64,000 nt of DNA from Paenibacillus sp. LHD-38 (lineage in GTDB: Bacteria > Bacillota > Bacilli > Paenibacillales > Paenibacillaceae). This document shows positions 41,308 through 50,557 of the stretch, piece after piece; the stretch's first letter is position 1, and the number at the start of each line of letters is the position of its first letter. Under the pieces are notes generated by a model, which made no database searches, was not told where the DNA came from, and worked only from the letters and a program-made list of their open reading frames with translations. Location of the stretch: NCBI RefSeq assembly GCF_031157315.1, contig NZ_JAVIFU010000017.1, positions 62,001 to 126,000 on the forward strand, written 5' to 3'. Both the position numbers and the translations under genes were made by a program.

Positions 41308-43274
41308 TTCGTTTTTATGACTGGATAGAACAAAATAAACTGATCTGTCTGCTGTTTGTAATCGGTACTGCAGCAAGAGTTCTATATGCGGGTTCCATTC
41401 CAGGAGGCCTAAATCAGGACGAGGCATCGATCGGTTATGATGCCTATTCCATCCTTCATTATGAAATCGACCGGAACGGCATAACGCTTCCGATTCATTT
41501 GATTGCCTGGGGGAGCGGACAAAATGCATTATATGCCTACTTATCCATGCCGTTCATTTACTTATTCGGTTTAACCCCCTTATCCGTTCGTATGGTCAGT
41601 ATTTTGTTTGGGCTCGTCGGTATGGTGATCTTCTATTTAATCGCGAAGCAGATGTTCAAGAGGGAGTCTGCGGCAGCCGCAGCGGCTTTCTTGATCGTCA
41701 TTTGCCCATGGCATATTATGATGTCCAGGTGGGCGCTTGAGTCGAACCTTTTTCCTACGCTTGTGCTGCTTGCCGTCTTTTTTTTATTTAAAGCTGTCCG
41801 TCAGCCGAGGTGGCTGATTGGTTTTACGATTACGCTTGCCGCCTCGTTGTACGCATACGGTACGGCCTATTTTTTTGTGCCGGTATTTGGGCTTGGCGTT
41901 TTGTCGCTGCTCATTGTCACAAAGACATTTAGGCTGCGCGTACTGCTATGGAATAGTGCCGTCCTAATCCTTTTAGCGGCGCCTATTGGCTTGTTTCTTC
42001 TTATTAACCGATTCCATATGTCGACGCTGCAATTCCTTTTCTCCATCCCGAAGCTCACTGTGCCCCGTGTAGAGCAGGTATCTACAGCATTCGAAGGCAA
42101 TGCTTTATCGATGATTGCGCATCATTTCAAACCGTTTTTGAAAATGTATCTTACGCAAACCGACGGTCTGCTTTGGAACGCGATGCCAAAATTCGGTTAT
42201 ATGTATCCGCTGGCATTACCGCTTATCGGGATCGGAATTCTATATGGGATTTATCAAATCATAAAACATTTCCGCGTGGAGACGGCGATTATCGCCATAT
42301 GGTTCGGAACGGCCCTTCTAATGACGCTAATTACGGATGTGAATATCAATCGCATTAACATTATTTTTTATCCAACCGTATTTTTGACTGCGGCAGGCTT
42401 AATGTGGCTGCATAAACAGATCAAATATTCATTCGTTATTGTAGTCGCTGCATTTTCCATCTTTTTCGTTTTTTTCTGCGCGCAATATTTCACTTCGTAT
42501 TCCAAACAAATAAGTCCGCTTTTTTTTGAATCCTTTGGTGAGGCCGTGCAATATGCTTCGGATGAGACGGAAGGCCGGATTTATGTAACGGATGATGTGA
42601 TGATGCCTTATATTTTTGTATTGTTCTATGAGAAAATCGATCCGCGGCAATTTCTCGATACGGTCGATTATATAAATCCGGGAGCAGCCTTCCAATTTGT
42701 CCGTTCCTTCGGCAGGTATTATTTTGAGCAGCCTCAGCTTAGACCGAATGAGGATGCGGTTTATATTTTTTCGAACAACGCTGCGATACCACCTGAAGAT
42801 TCTGGTTATAAAATCAAAAAATTTAAGCATTACACGGTTGTGAGCGGTAAAGGGATGCCGACAGCTTCTGCGGTGCATGAATCCTTCCGAAATGGCGGCT
42901 TTGAGGAGGACCAGCAGTATTGGTCGTTTACCGCCGGTGCAGGAGTAGGTACGAATCGACCCTTTGGCGGGACAAAACTGATGTACATTGACCCAGGGAG
43001 TGGGAATCGCGTTTCGCAGACCTTTGTTAACCCTGAAGCAGGCGAATATATACTTTCTGTCAAAGCCAGCGCAAACGCGGAAGGCGGGATGATCGGGGTT
43101 TCCATTAATGGCGTGAGCGTACGGGAGCAGCCAATCCAAATCCATGAGGAATATGAAGAAATCCAGCTGTCTGCTGTGTCAGTAGCTGAGCAGGATACGG
43201 TTTCAGTGTATTTTACCGGAGGCACAGGTTGGTTGAATATCGACGATGTGGAATGGACGATTCGGCAGGAATAA
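41304..43274 (+). CDS. GT39/ArnT-like membrane glycosyltransferase with C-terminal carbohydrate-binding-like domain
   Basis: 656 residues. The GT-C fold is indicated by about 10-11 helices and the first extracytoplasmic loop GGLNQDEASIGYDAYS with the catalytic Asp-Glu pair, plus SRWALESNLFP. Such enzymes move a sugar from a polyprenyl-phosphate donor to lipid or protein on the outer face. The C-terminal part (about 510-656) begins GGFEEDQQYWSF and looks like a beta-sandwich carbohydrate-binding module, unusual as a fusion to GT39. The start overlaps the symporter stop (ATGA), so the two are coupled. Confidence 0.8.
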   Translation: MIRFYDWIEQNKLICLLFVIGTAARVLYAGSIPGGLNQDEASIGYDAYSILHYEIDRNGITLPIHLIAWGSGQNALYAYLSMPFIYLFGLTPLSVRMVSILFGLVGMVIFYLIAKQMFKRESAAAAAAFLIVICPWHIMMSRWALESNLFPTLVLLAVFFLFKAVRQPRWLIGFTITLAASLYAYGTAYFFVPVFGLGVLSLLIVTKTFRLRVLLWNSAVLILLAAPIGLFLLINRFHMSTLQFLFSIPKLTVPRVEQVSTAFEGNALSMIAHHFKPFLKMYLTQTDGLLWNAMPKFGYMYPLALPLIGIGILYGIYQIIKHFRVETAIIAIWFGTALLMTLITDVNINRINIIFYPTVFLTAAGLMWLHKQIKYSFVIVVAAFSIFFVFFCAQYFTSYSKQISPLFFESFGEAVQYASDETEGRIYVTDDVMMPYIFVLFYEKIDPRQFLDTVDYINPGAAFQFVRSFGRYYFEQPQLRPNEDAVYIFSNNAAIPPEDSGYKIKKFKHYTVVSGKGMPTASAVHESFRNGGFEEDQQYWSFTAGAGVGTNRPFGGTKLMYIDPGSGNRVSQTFVNPEAGEYILSVKASANAEGGMIGVSINGVSVREQPIQIHEEYEEIQLSAVSVAEQDTVSVYFTGGTGWLNIDDVEWTIRQE

Positions 43275-43300
43275 GGAATGAAAATGGCTTGAAGCCATTT

Positions 43301-43636
43301 TCACTCTTCGACCGGTTCGCCGTTAATATAATAGCTGTCCTCACGGTAAGCGTGGAACACGATCTCGATTTCGGGAATGTCCAGCTGCCCCACGTAACGG
43401 GTGACGGCTTGCGCGAAGCGGTTTCTGACGGCTTGTCCTCGCTCGAACCAGCCAACCTCAATGAACGCAAAAGCCGGATCACCCGGCTGGCTGCCAAAAA
43501 CGCTCGTCGTATGCAGACAAGCCATCGTGAAATTATCGGTGCCGCACTCGCAAATCGCGGCAAGCTCTTCGGCAAGCGGCGCGGTGACGGCTTGCAGCCT
43601 GTCAGCTGCGACGCCGCGGAATAATAAATGTGGCAT
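43301..43636 (-). CDS. DUF1904 family protein
   Basis: 111 residues from the ATG at 43636, 8 bases after AGGAGG; a longer frame to 43672 has no site. The DUF1904 family, related in fold to tautomerases/MIF, shows PHLLFRGVAADRLQ, FIEVGWFERGQAVRN and FAQAVTRYVGQLDIPEIEIVF. Function unknown. It follows rluA on the same strand but behind a terminator. Confidence 0.8.
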   Translation of the reverse strand: MPHLLFRGVAADRLQAVTAPLAEELAAICECGTDNFTMACLHTTSVFGSQPGDPAFAFIEVGWFERGQAVRNRFAQAVTRYVGQLDIPEIEIVFHAYREDSYYINGEPVEE

Positions 43637-43683
43637 ATCCGCTACCTCCTGTTTTCTAGAATAAATATCCATAGTAGTATAAC

Positions 43684-43727
43684 AAAAAAAAGCATCGACC
43701 GCTTTAGCTCAGCGGCCGATGCTTTTT
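43684..43727. terminator. Terminator of the RluA-family gene
   Basis: AGCATCG-CCGCT pairs with AGCGG-CGATGCT with one mismatch, flanked by A and T runs on both sides. Confidence 0.8.
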
Positions 43728-43737
43728 ATTTTTCCTC

Positions 43738-44664
43738 TTATTCCGTTACTTGGAACGGCTTTAGGAACAGCTTCGGGATGTCGGTTTCAAATCGGACCAG
43801 CTTCCCTGTGATGGGATGCGTAAAAGCAAGCACTCGCGCATGCAAGCCAAGCCGGCCGATCGTTCTGGAGCGTGCGCCGTACTTTTTGTCACCAACGATT
43901 GGATGGCCGATATCCTCCATATGCACACGAATTTGGTTTTTGCGGCCCGTTTCGAGCTGTACCTCCAGAAGGGAGAAGTTTTTGTTTGCGCGAAGCACCT
44001 TGTAGTGAGTAACGGCATGCAGGCCGTCATTCGCGTAGGAGCTTGAATACATTTTGAGCGTCTTGCTTTCCTTCAGCCACGAAGAAATCGTTCCTTTTTC
44101 CTTCTTGACGGCACCCTCTACGAGCGCGACATAAATACGCTCCTGGACGGTGTCCTGCCAAGTGTTTTGCAGCTGCTGCTGGACGGCCTCGCTCTTCGCA
44201 AACATCATGACACCGGAGGTATCGCGATCTAACCGGTGCACGACGAAGATTCTGTTTTTCGAATTTTCAAGCCGTACATGAGCCGTTAGCTGACGGTAGG
44301 CGGTAATTTCATTTTCGGGTGCGGCGTCTGAAGAAATGGAAAGCAGCCCGGCTTCTTTCTTAATGACAATGATGTGCTCATCCTCAAATAGGATGGCGAG
44401 TCCTTCCAGCGGCAGCTTTTCTTGCGGCCGTTCTTTGCCTACCGTAACGGTCTGGCCCGGCTGAAGCAAATAATTGTATGCCGTTGTTGATTTACCGCCC
44501 ACGGATACTTGTCCATGCGCCAGTATCGATTTGACGACGTTTCGTCCGGCGCCGGATATATTTTTTATTAGAAAAGGAAGCAGCTCTATCGGTTCAGTAA
44601 CCGGATAGGACTTGCTCTTGTCTGCTTGTTTTTGAGGAGCTCCCCGCTTTTTTCCTCTGTGCAT
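43738..44664 (-). CDS. RluA family pseudouridine synthase
   Basis: 308 residues. An S4-like RNA-binding segment is seen at about 30-85 (FLIKNISGAGRNVVKSILAHGQVSV). The catalytic motif HRLDRDTSGVMMFAKS holds the Asp nucleophile, followed by GRKNQIRVHMEDIGHPIVGDKKYG. It isomerises uridine to pseudouridine in 23S rRNA or tRNA; the exact site cannot be read. The SD AGGAGG lies upstream of ATG. Confidence 0.9.
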   Translation of the reverse strand: MHRGKKRGAPQKQADKSKSYPVTEPIELLPFLIKNISGAGRNVVKSILAHGQVSVGGKSTTAYNYLLQPGQTVTVGKERPQEKLPLEGLAILFEDEHIIVIKKEAGLLSISSDAAPENEITAYRQLTAHVRLENSKNRIFVVHRLDRDTSGVMMFAKSEAVQQQLQNTWQDTVQERIYVALVEGAVKKEKGTISSWLKESKTLKMYSSSYANDGLHAVTHYKVLRANKNFSLLEVQLETGRKNQIRVHMEDIGHPIVGDKKYGARSRTIGRLGLHARVLAFTHPITGKLVRFETDIPKLFLKPFQVTE

Positions 44665-44751
44665 GCTAAAAAACCTCCTAGATTCAATGCTCCTACTATA
44701 CCATGATTGAAGGCTGCAGTTCTAATCTTCTATTTATCGACCTTGTGCTCT

Positions 44752-44808
44752 CTATCAATGCCCGTTTGATAGACAAATCATGAAGTAGAATGGTAGGATT
44801 GTTGATAG
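44752..44808 (+). promoter_or_regulatory. Repeated TTGATAG motif upstream of the protease gene
   Basis: CTATCAA (44752-44758) and TTGATAG (44766-44772) are an exact inverted repeat with a 7-base centre; TTGATAG recurs at 44802-44808. A candidate regulator site. Confidence 0.4.
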
Positions 44809-44852
44809 ATATACCATATGGTGAAAATGGAAAAGGTTGGAGGAATAATCGC

Positions 44853-46403
44853 GTGAAAACAAAACTTATTCAGTCCTTGCTTAGTCCCTTGCTCATAGCA
44901 GGCTTATTGCTTGCTCCATTGCCAGGGCTCAGCAACAGTTCCGTAGCGGCAGCTAGCGTTACGAACAAAGCGGTTGCCTCCTCAGTTAAGCAATTACAGG
45001 TTATCGTAGACGGCAAGAAGCTTTCCCTTTCGGCTGCCGCTTATGCAGAGAAGGGCGTTACTTTCGTACCTATGCGCGACATTTTTACGGCACTTGGCGC
45101 TTCGGTTACTTGGGAGGGCAAGACAGGAACGATTATTGGACGTAAAGGCTATTTATCGATTTCTCTTCAAGTAGGCAACAAAACAGCAGTCATTAACGGC
45201 AGTACGGTGAAGCTCGATGCTCCGGCAATCGTCCGCAAGGGCGTAACGTTTGTACCCGCGCGCTTTATAGCTGAATCTCTTAATGCAACGGTGAAATGGG
45301 ATAAAGCTGCAAACGCAGTTCGGATTACATCCCAAGAAGCTGCTGAAAATGCAGATTACGAGGAATGGCTTGAGCAGCAGAAAAATTTGCCAACCTTTAC
45401 GAGCAAAGAGATTGTAGATAAATTCGATGAAAGCGTCGTGTTGATCATGACGAATCGCGCGCAAGGCAGCGGCGTGGTCATTGGAGAAAATCTGATTCTA
45501 ACGAATCATCATGTGATCGCGGATGCAGCATCAGCCACGGCGCTGACGATCAATGGCGAAGAGCTGAAAATAACCGGTGTCGTCAACTACGACGAGGATG
45601 CGGATCTTGCTATCGTTAAAACAGCCGAGCCCATCGATATAGCTCCTGTAACTTTAGGCTACGGATTAAATTCTTACAAAGGCGGCAAGGTCGTTGCCAT
45701 TGGCAGCCCGCTTGGCCTGCAAAATACGGTTTCCGACGGCTTGATCAGCAATATTACATACCAAGACGGTATAAGATACATTCAGACAAGCGCTCCAATC
45801 GATCATGGAAGCTCAGGCGGTGCATTGTTCAACGAATACGGTGATCTTATCGGCATTACGACGTTGGGGTACTCAGGTACAAACGCCGACCTAAACTTCG
45901 CCGTTTCCATCATTCACGCGGCTAGCCTGAACAGCGAAGTGACAGACAAACTGGTTGCAAACGCGGCATTTTTACCGTCCAGTCTGCCGGCTACATTAGT
46001 GGGCGCACCTCTGACAGATATCGAGAAGCTACTCAAGGATCAATATGGTTTGCTTTCAACGACGGAAGGCGAGGCTGCCTTCACGAAATGGGAGGCAAAA
46101 CGTGATTCCTCCGGCTGGCTGGTGCTTACCGCGGAAATAGATCCTTTGTTCTATATGTACTATGGGGCAGCAACATCGCAGGAGCTTCGCCTTTGGGCGA
46201 TTAACATGGGATATGAGTTCCATTCCATGCTGCCTGACGACAAGATCCAAGTCGTCATTTCCTACCAGCGCGATTACGGATTTGAACCGCGTGGCTTTGC
46301 CGCAGGAGAGGTTTCCGCCCTTAGCGGCGACAAATGGCGGGTTCGTTTCCCTGTAATCGATATGCAGCTGAAAAATGAGCTTTTTATTAAAGTGAGAGTG
46401 TAA
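44853..46403 (+). CDS. Secreted trypsin-like serine protease with copper-amine-oxidase-like stalk domain
   Basis: 516 residues from a GTG at 44853, about 9 bases after GGAGG. A signal peptide spans residues 1-34 (cleavage near SVAAAS). Residues 45-165 hold two copies of the copper amine oxidase N-terminal motif (VTFVPMRDIFTALGASVTWE and VTFVPARFIAESLNATVKW), a wall- or glycan-associated domain common in Paenibacillus. The DegP-type protease follows with His in LTNHHVIAD, Asp in DEDADLAIVKT and Ser in DHGSSGGALFN. No PDZ domain follows, unlike HtrA. It probably handles surface protein quality or processing. Confidence 0.88.
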   Translation: MKTKLIQSLLSPLLIAGLLLAPLPGLSNSSVAAASVTNKAVASSVKQLQVIVDGKKLSLSAAAYAEKGVTFVPMRDIFTALGASVTWEGKTGTIIGRKGYLSISLQVGNKTAVINGSTVKLDAPAIVRKGVTFVPARFIAESLNATVKWDKAANAVRITSQEAAENADYEEWLEQQKNLPTFTSKEIVDKFDESVVLIMTNRAQGSGVVIGENLILTNHHVIADAASATALTINGEELKITGVVNYDEDADLAIVKTAEPIDIAPVTLGYGLNSYKGGKVVAIGSPLGLQNTVSDGLISNITYQDGIRYIQTSAPIDHGSSGGALFNEYGDLIGITTLGYSGTNADLNFAVSIIHAASLNSEVTDKLVANAAFLPSSLPATLVGAPLTDIEKLLKDQYGLLSTTEGEAAFTKWEAKRDSSGWLVLTAEIDPLFYMYYGAATSQELRLWAINMGYEFHSMLPDDKIQVVISYQRDYGFEPRGFAAGEVSALSGDKWRVRFPVIDMQLKNELFIKVRV

Positions 46404-46410
46404 GTGATGC

Positions 46411-46459
46411 GAGGCATCCTAACCGCAAGACGCGGAAAGGGGTGCCTCTTCTTTTTTTC
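46411..46459 (+). terminator. Terminator after the protease gene
   Basis: GAGGCATCCT pairs with AGGGGTGCCTC, inner CCGC/GCGG, then CTTTTTTT. Confidence 0.75.
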
Positions 46460-46557
46460 TTCTTTTTTCGGTACAATAGAAGGCATCTTGCTAAATGCGC
46501 AATGAGATGTTGGCGTTACGCAGAATACGCAAATGCTTAAGTTAGAGAGGTTATGCT

Positions 46558-48450
46558 ATGAAAGTGGTACTGTCCACCTTAAATGCTAAGTTTATACACA
46601 CATCGCTTGCGCTGCGCTGCTTAAAGGCGTTCAGCGGCGATAGATTCGATATCGATATTGCAGAGTACACTATTAAAGATCCGGTCATGAACATCGTATC
46701 GGATATTTTTTCGCGAAAGCCTGATGTCGTTGGGTTCTCCTGTTATATTTGGAACATCGAAGAAACGATTACGGTCATTAATATGCTGCGAAAAATCATG
46801 CCGGAAATTAAGATCATTCTCGGCGGTCCTGAGGTCAGCTATGATATGGACTATTGGATGGAGCGCGTGCAAGAGGTTGACTTTATCGTAGTCGGGGAAG
46901 GCGAAGAAACCTTCCACCATTTGCTTACAGAGATTGAAGGCGACGGCAAATACCATATGGTATTCGGTGTTACCTACCGGAAGCAGCGCGAGGATCGTGT
47001 GGAAGTGCTAATTAATCCGCCGCGTCCGAAATTGAACTTGAATGAGCTGCCTTCCCCGCATCGCTTTGAGGAGGATATTCCTCATTTGGGGAGCCGCGTC
47101 GTTTATTTCGAGACAAGCCGCGGCTGTCCGTTCAGCTGCCAATTTTGTTTATCCAGTATCGAAGTTGGCGTTCGTTATTATGATATGGAGCGGACGAAGG
47201 CGGATATTTTGTATTTAATCGAAAAAGGCGCGAAGCTCATTAAGTTCGTCGACCGCACCTTTAATATCAAACGGGATTATGCACTCGAAATTTTTGAGTT
47301 TTTGATCAAAAACCATCAAGGCTGCGTTTTCCAATTTGAAATTACGGCTGACATCATGCGCCCTGAGGTGCTCGACTATTTGGCCGAGCATGCGCCTCCA
47401 GGCATCTTCCGCTTCGAGATCGGCGTGCAATCGACCAATGATCCAACAAATGAAGCGGTTCAGCGCCGGCAAAATTGGATGAAGCTTGTTCGTACCGTCA
47501 TGAAGGTGAAAAATTCGCAAAAGATCGATCAGCATCTCGATTTGATTGCCGGACTGCCGCTTGAAAATTACGATACGTTCCGCGGAACGTTTAATGACGT
47601 ATTCGAGCTTCGTCCCGAGGAGCTTCAGCTGGGCTTTCTCAAAATGCTGCGCGGTACCGGATTGCGCCGCGAAGCGGATAAATGGGGCTACATTTATATG
47701 GATAGATCGCCGTATGAGATGCTTGGAAATGATCTCATGCCATTCGGCGATATCGTTCGCATCAAACGGGTAGAGGATGTACTCGAGAAATACTGGAATG
47801 CGCACCGGATGGACCATACGCTTCTTTATTTGGTCGATCGTGTTTTCCCATCGCCTTTCGACTTCTTCCAAGCGTTCGGCGATTTCTGGGAGCGCAGCGG
47901 CTGGCAAAAGATCGGTCATCAGCTTGAGGATCTGTACTCGCGGCTTTGGGCGTTCCTTGAATCGCTGCCACTGTCCGGGAAGAAGGCTGTCGGATCATTG
48001 CCGTCACCGCAAGAGGATTCAGAGAAAGTTTCTTTTACCTTTGACGAAGTGCTCGCGATCGCCGGATCTCGGCTTGATTCCGATGTTGTGCTTGGGCTCA
48101 TGAAATATGATTATTTCCTTAATCACAATTATAAGCCGCGTAAAACCTGGTGGGAGTTTACGATGGACAAGTCCGTATGGAGCGGCTGGATGCGCCGCTT
48201 AGCGGAACGCCCAGAGGATGTATCCCCTGAGTTCGCCGCTTTAGGTTTCGGCGAGAAAGAGCTTCATAAGCATGCCGTTATCGAGAAGCTGCCATTTGAT
48301 CTCGCCGAATTCCTAGCATCGGGAGAGGTCAACCGGGAGCGCCATACGCTGCTCGTCGTACTTTATGCCCTCGAGGCGGGCAGCAGCAAGCCGAAGCCGC
48401 GTCCGTTCACGTTAAGCGTGGAGGCTGAGCAGAAAGCGCTGCAAAGCTAG
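46558..48450 (+). CDS. B12-binding-domain radical SAM protein (DUF4080 C-terminus)
   Basis: 630 residues. The N-terminal cobalamin-binding-like domain (about 1-140) shows VVGFSCYIWNIEETI, ILGGPEVSYD and FIVVGEGEETF but lacks the DxHxxG base-off histidine. The radical SAM cluster motif is CPFSCQFCLSS (about 193-203), followed by FVDRTFNIKRDYALEIF and EIGVQSTNDPTNEAVQR. The C-terminal DUF4080 segment includes DRVFPSPFDFFQAFGDFW. The family is widespread in Firmicutes and its reaction is not known; C-methylation or tRNA/lipid modification are guesses. Monocistronic. Confidence 0.88.
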   Translation: MKVVLSTLNAKFIHTSLALRCLKAFSGDRFDIDIAEYTIKDPVMNIVSDIFSRKPDVVGFSCYIWNIEETITVINMLRKIMPEIKIILGGPEVSYDMDYWMERVQEVDFIVVGEGEETFHHLLTEIEGDGKYHMVFGVTYRKQREDRVEVLINPPRPKLNLNELPSPHRFEEDIPHLGSRVVYFETSRGCPFSCQFCLSSIEVGVRYYDMERTKADILYLIEKGAKLIKFVDRTFNIKRDYALEIFEFLIKNHQGCVFQFEITADIMRPEVLDYLAEHAPPGIFRFEIGVQSTNDPTNEAVQRRQNWMKLVRTVMKVKNSQKIDQHLDLIAGLPLENYDTFRGTFNDVFELRPEELQLGFLKMLRGTGLRREADKWGYIYMDRSPYEMLGNDLMPFGDIVRIKRVEDVLEKYWNAHRMDHTLLYLVDRVFPSPFDFFQAFGDFWERSGWQKIGHQLEDLYSRLWAFLESLPLSGKKAVGSLPSPQEDSEKVSFTFDEVLAIAGSRLDSDVVLGLMKYDYFLNHNYKPRKTWWEFTMDKSVWSGWMRRLAERPEDVSPEFAALGFGEKELHKHAVIEKLPFDLAEFLASGEVNRERHTLLVVLYALEAGSSKPKPRPFTLSVEAEQKALQS

Positions 48451-48474
48451 TCTATAATTTTAATTTGGCAAAAT

Positions 48475-48522
48475 AAAAAAAGAACCGCCGGCCCCGTTTT
48501 GAAAGGGGTGGCGGTTCTTTTC
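48475..48522 (+). terminator. Terminator after the radical SAM gene
   Basis: AAAGAACCGCC pairs with GGCGGTTCTTT, with inner CCCC/GGGG. Confidence 0.88.
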
Positions 48523-48820
48523 TATATATAAGAATTTATAAGTTTTCACTTATAAACGTGCTTATATATCTCCGCGAAACGAGCTATTGCCGCCAAAGGA
48601 CGGCTGCAGCCGTTTACGCTTGAAATATATAAGAAAGTATAAATTTTAATCTTATACAATGCTTATATTTCATCACGAAACGAGCTTCTGCCGCTATAGA
48701 CGGCGTCAGCCGTTTACGCTTGAAATATAAGAAAGTATAAATTTTAACCTTATACAATGCTTATATTTCATCGCGAAACGAGCTTCTGCCGCTATAGACG
48801 GCGTCAGCCGTTTACGCTTG
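48523..48820 (+). repeat. ~100-bp tandem repeat, three copies
   Basis: Copies run 48523-48622, 48623-48722 and 48723-48820. Copies 2 and 3 differ by a few bases; copy 1 is more diverged. Each unit has an A/T-rich arm with nested inverted repeats (ATATAAG...CTTATAT, TATAA...TTATA), then GCGAAACGAGC, then GCCG-CTATAGA-CGGC-GTCA-GCCG, ending GTTTACGCTTG. GCGAAACG and CGTTTaCGC pair across the second half. No coding capacity is evident. Confidence 0.9.
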
Positions 48821-48831
48821 TGGGAAGAGAT

Positions 48832-49812
48832 TTAGACGGAAGCAGGTACGATGCTGCGGAGAACCGTCATGCTGCCTGTAAGCTCGTAATCACCGAGGTT
48901 AGCAGGAAGGAGGAAGCATTCGCCGGCTTTGACGGATTGCTCGCCGTCTGCCCATTTCAATTGGCCTTCACCTTCCGCGATAACCAGGATTACGAAGCTT
49001 TCGAGTGAAGTCGACAGCTTCCAAGGGGCCGACACAATCCCTTTCTCTACGATAAAGTAAGGGGAGGTAGCGATTGTCAGCCACTCTCCAGCCGCGGCAT
49101 TATCCGTTTTCATGCGCTGTGCGCCAGCGCCTTCATAGGCGATAACATTAAGGGAATCTTCGATATGCAGCTCGCGCAATTGCCCGTCAAGGCCAGGGCG
49201 ATCATAATCATGCAAACGGTAAGTCGTATCCGAGTTTTGCTGAATCTCGGCAACTACGACGCCGGAGCAGAGTGCGTGAACAGTTCCTGCAGGGATGTAG
49301 AACGCATCGCCGGCTTCAACGGATACTTCTTGCAGCGTATCCATAATGCGGCCTTCCGCGATTGCGGCTTCCATGGCTGCGCGGTCAACGCCGTCTTTTA
49401 GGCCATAGATGATTTTTGCGCCGGGCTTCGCATCGAGAATATACCACATTTCTGTCTTGCCGAGCTCGCCGGCAGGCAGACCTTCATATACATCCGTTGG
49501 ATGTACTTGAATGGATAGGTCATCATTGCAGTCCAGCAGCTTGATAAGCAGCGGGAAACGCCCGTTTTTCTCGGAGAAGCCTTGAGTGCCGAACCAAACC
49601 GGTCCATAGGTCTCCCGAATTTGATCTAGGCCGACGCCTGTAAGCTCGCCATTCATAACTTTGGTTGTTCCATTCGGGTGATCACCGATCATCCAGCCTT
49701 CGCCAATCGAACCATCTGGCAGCTCAAGTCCAAAGCCTTCCAGTGCGCGTCCGCCCCATATACGCTCTTTCATTTCCGGCTTAAATTGCAATGGATAAGG
49801 TTTTACTGTCAT
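48832..49812 (-). CDS. manA: Mannose-6-phosphate isomerase, class I
   Basis: 326 residues, the short Bacillus ManA/Pmi length. Zinc-site motifs are LSIQVHPTD, KTEMWYIL and AGTVHAL, and QQNSDTTYRLHDYDR is the active-site strand. It interconverts mannose-6-phosphate and fructose-6-phosphate, feeding mannose use or GDP-mannose for surface glycans. The 3' end lies only 11 bp from the tandem repeat array. Monocistronic. Confidence 0.93.
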   Translation of the reverse strand: MTVKPYPLQFKPEMKERIWGGRALEGFGLELPDGSIGEGWMIGDHPNGTTKVMNGELTGVGLDQIRETYGPVWFGTQGFSEKNGRFPLLIKLLDCNDDLSIQVHPTDVYEGLPAGELGKTEMWYILDAKPGAKIIYGLKDGVDRAAMEAAIAEGRIMDTLQEVSVEAGDAFYIPAGTVHALCSGVVVAEIQQNSDTTYRLHDYDRPGLDGQLRELHIEDSLNVIAYEGAGAQRMKTDNAAAGEWLTIATSPYFIVEKGIVSAPWKLSTSLESFVILVIAEGEGQLKWADGEQSVKAGECFLLPANLGDYELTGSMTVLRSIVPASV

Positions 49813-49902
49813 TATTCATCTCTCCCATGTCTGTATGTATGGTTTTTATTGTTATACCACACTAGATAATAGCGCCCTTTTGTTCCGGAATCTAGTAACC
49901 AA

Positions 49903-50499
49903 TTACCTAACCGCCGCCTGGCGTTTTTCAATCGCTATTAAATAAGGGGCCGTTGCTCGCTGCAACTGCCGATAAATAACTGCCTGTGCTAGGACTTGGG
50001 GCAGCTGAGCTGCCCAGTTCTCTACGCAAGCGGCTTCCTCCGCGCCCCCGGGATGCCCAGGATACAAGACGCAAGTCACAATGCCGCCTGGTCGCAGCAA
50101 ACTGATTGCTGCATCAAGCGCGGCAAGTGTCGAAGCCGTCTCGGTGATGATCGTAAGATCACTGCTTCCAGGCAAATAACCAAGATTGAACATAACGGTT
50201 GAGACTTGTCCAATGGCTGATCGGTCAACAGCCTCGGCCATCCTTGCATGGCTCTCAAGCATAAGCCTCATTTCAGGAAGCTTATTTTCTTCCGCGAGAG
50301 AGGAGAGACGCTCATGCGTGCGATCGAGCGCTTCCTGTTGGATATCGAAGGCGTATACGGTGCCTTTGGACCCAACCAGTTCAGCCAGCATTAGTGTATC
50401 GACGCCGCCTCCAGCAGTGGCGTCAATGACGATATCGCCGGGCGTGGTGCGTTCGGCAATCCACTTATGGGCCATGCTTAAAACGGATAGAAACCCCAT
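49903..50499 (-). CDS. ytqB: tRNA methyltransferase YtqB (MnmM-like)
   Basis: 198 residues, class I SAM-dependent Rossmann fold: VIDATAGGGVDTLMLAELVG is motif I, VYAFDIQQEALDRT motif II, and VMFNLGYLPGSSD with LRPGGIVTCVLYPGHPGG the later motifs. In B. subtilis YtqB acts in the last methylation of mnm5(s2)U34 in tRNA and lies next to ytqA, as here. AAAGGAGGT precedes the ATG. Confidence 0.87.
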   Translation of the reverse strand: MGFLSVLSMAHKWIAERTTPGDIVIDATAGGGVDTLMLAELVGSKGTVYAFDIQQEALDRTHERLSSLAEENKLPEMRLMLESHARMAEAVDRSAIGQVSTVMFNLGYLPGSSDLTIITETASTLAALDAAISLLRPGGIVTCVLYPGHPGGAEEAACVENWAAQLPQVLAQAVIYRQLQRATAPYLIAIEKRQAAVR

Positions 50500-50557
50500 T
50501 CGTTACCTCCTTTTGCCGCCTTTGGAGCGAGAGGCTTATTTATATGCTCCATCGTAC

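Noticed and set aside
48523-48820. CRISPR array or coding repeat
   Set aside because: The whole ~100-bp unit is repeated without unique spacers, and no frame runs through it.
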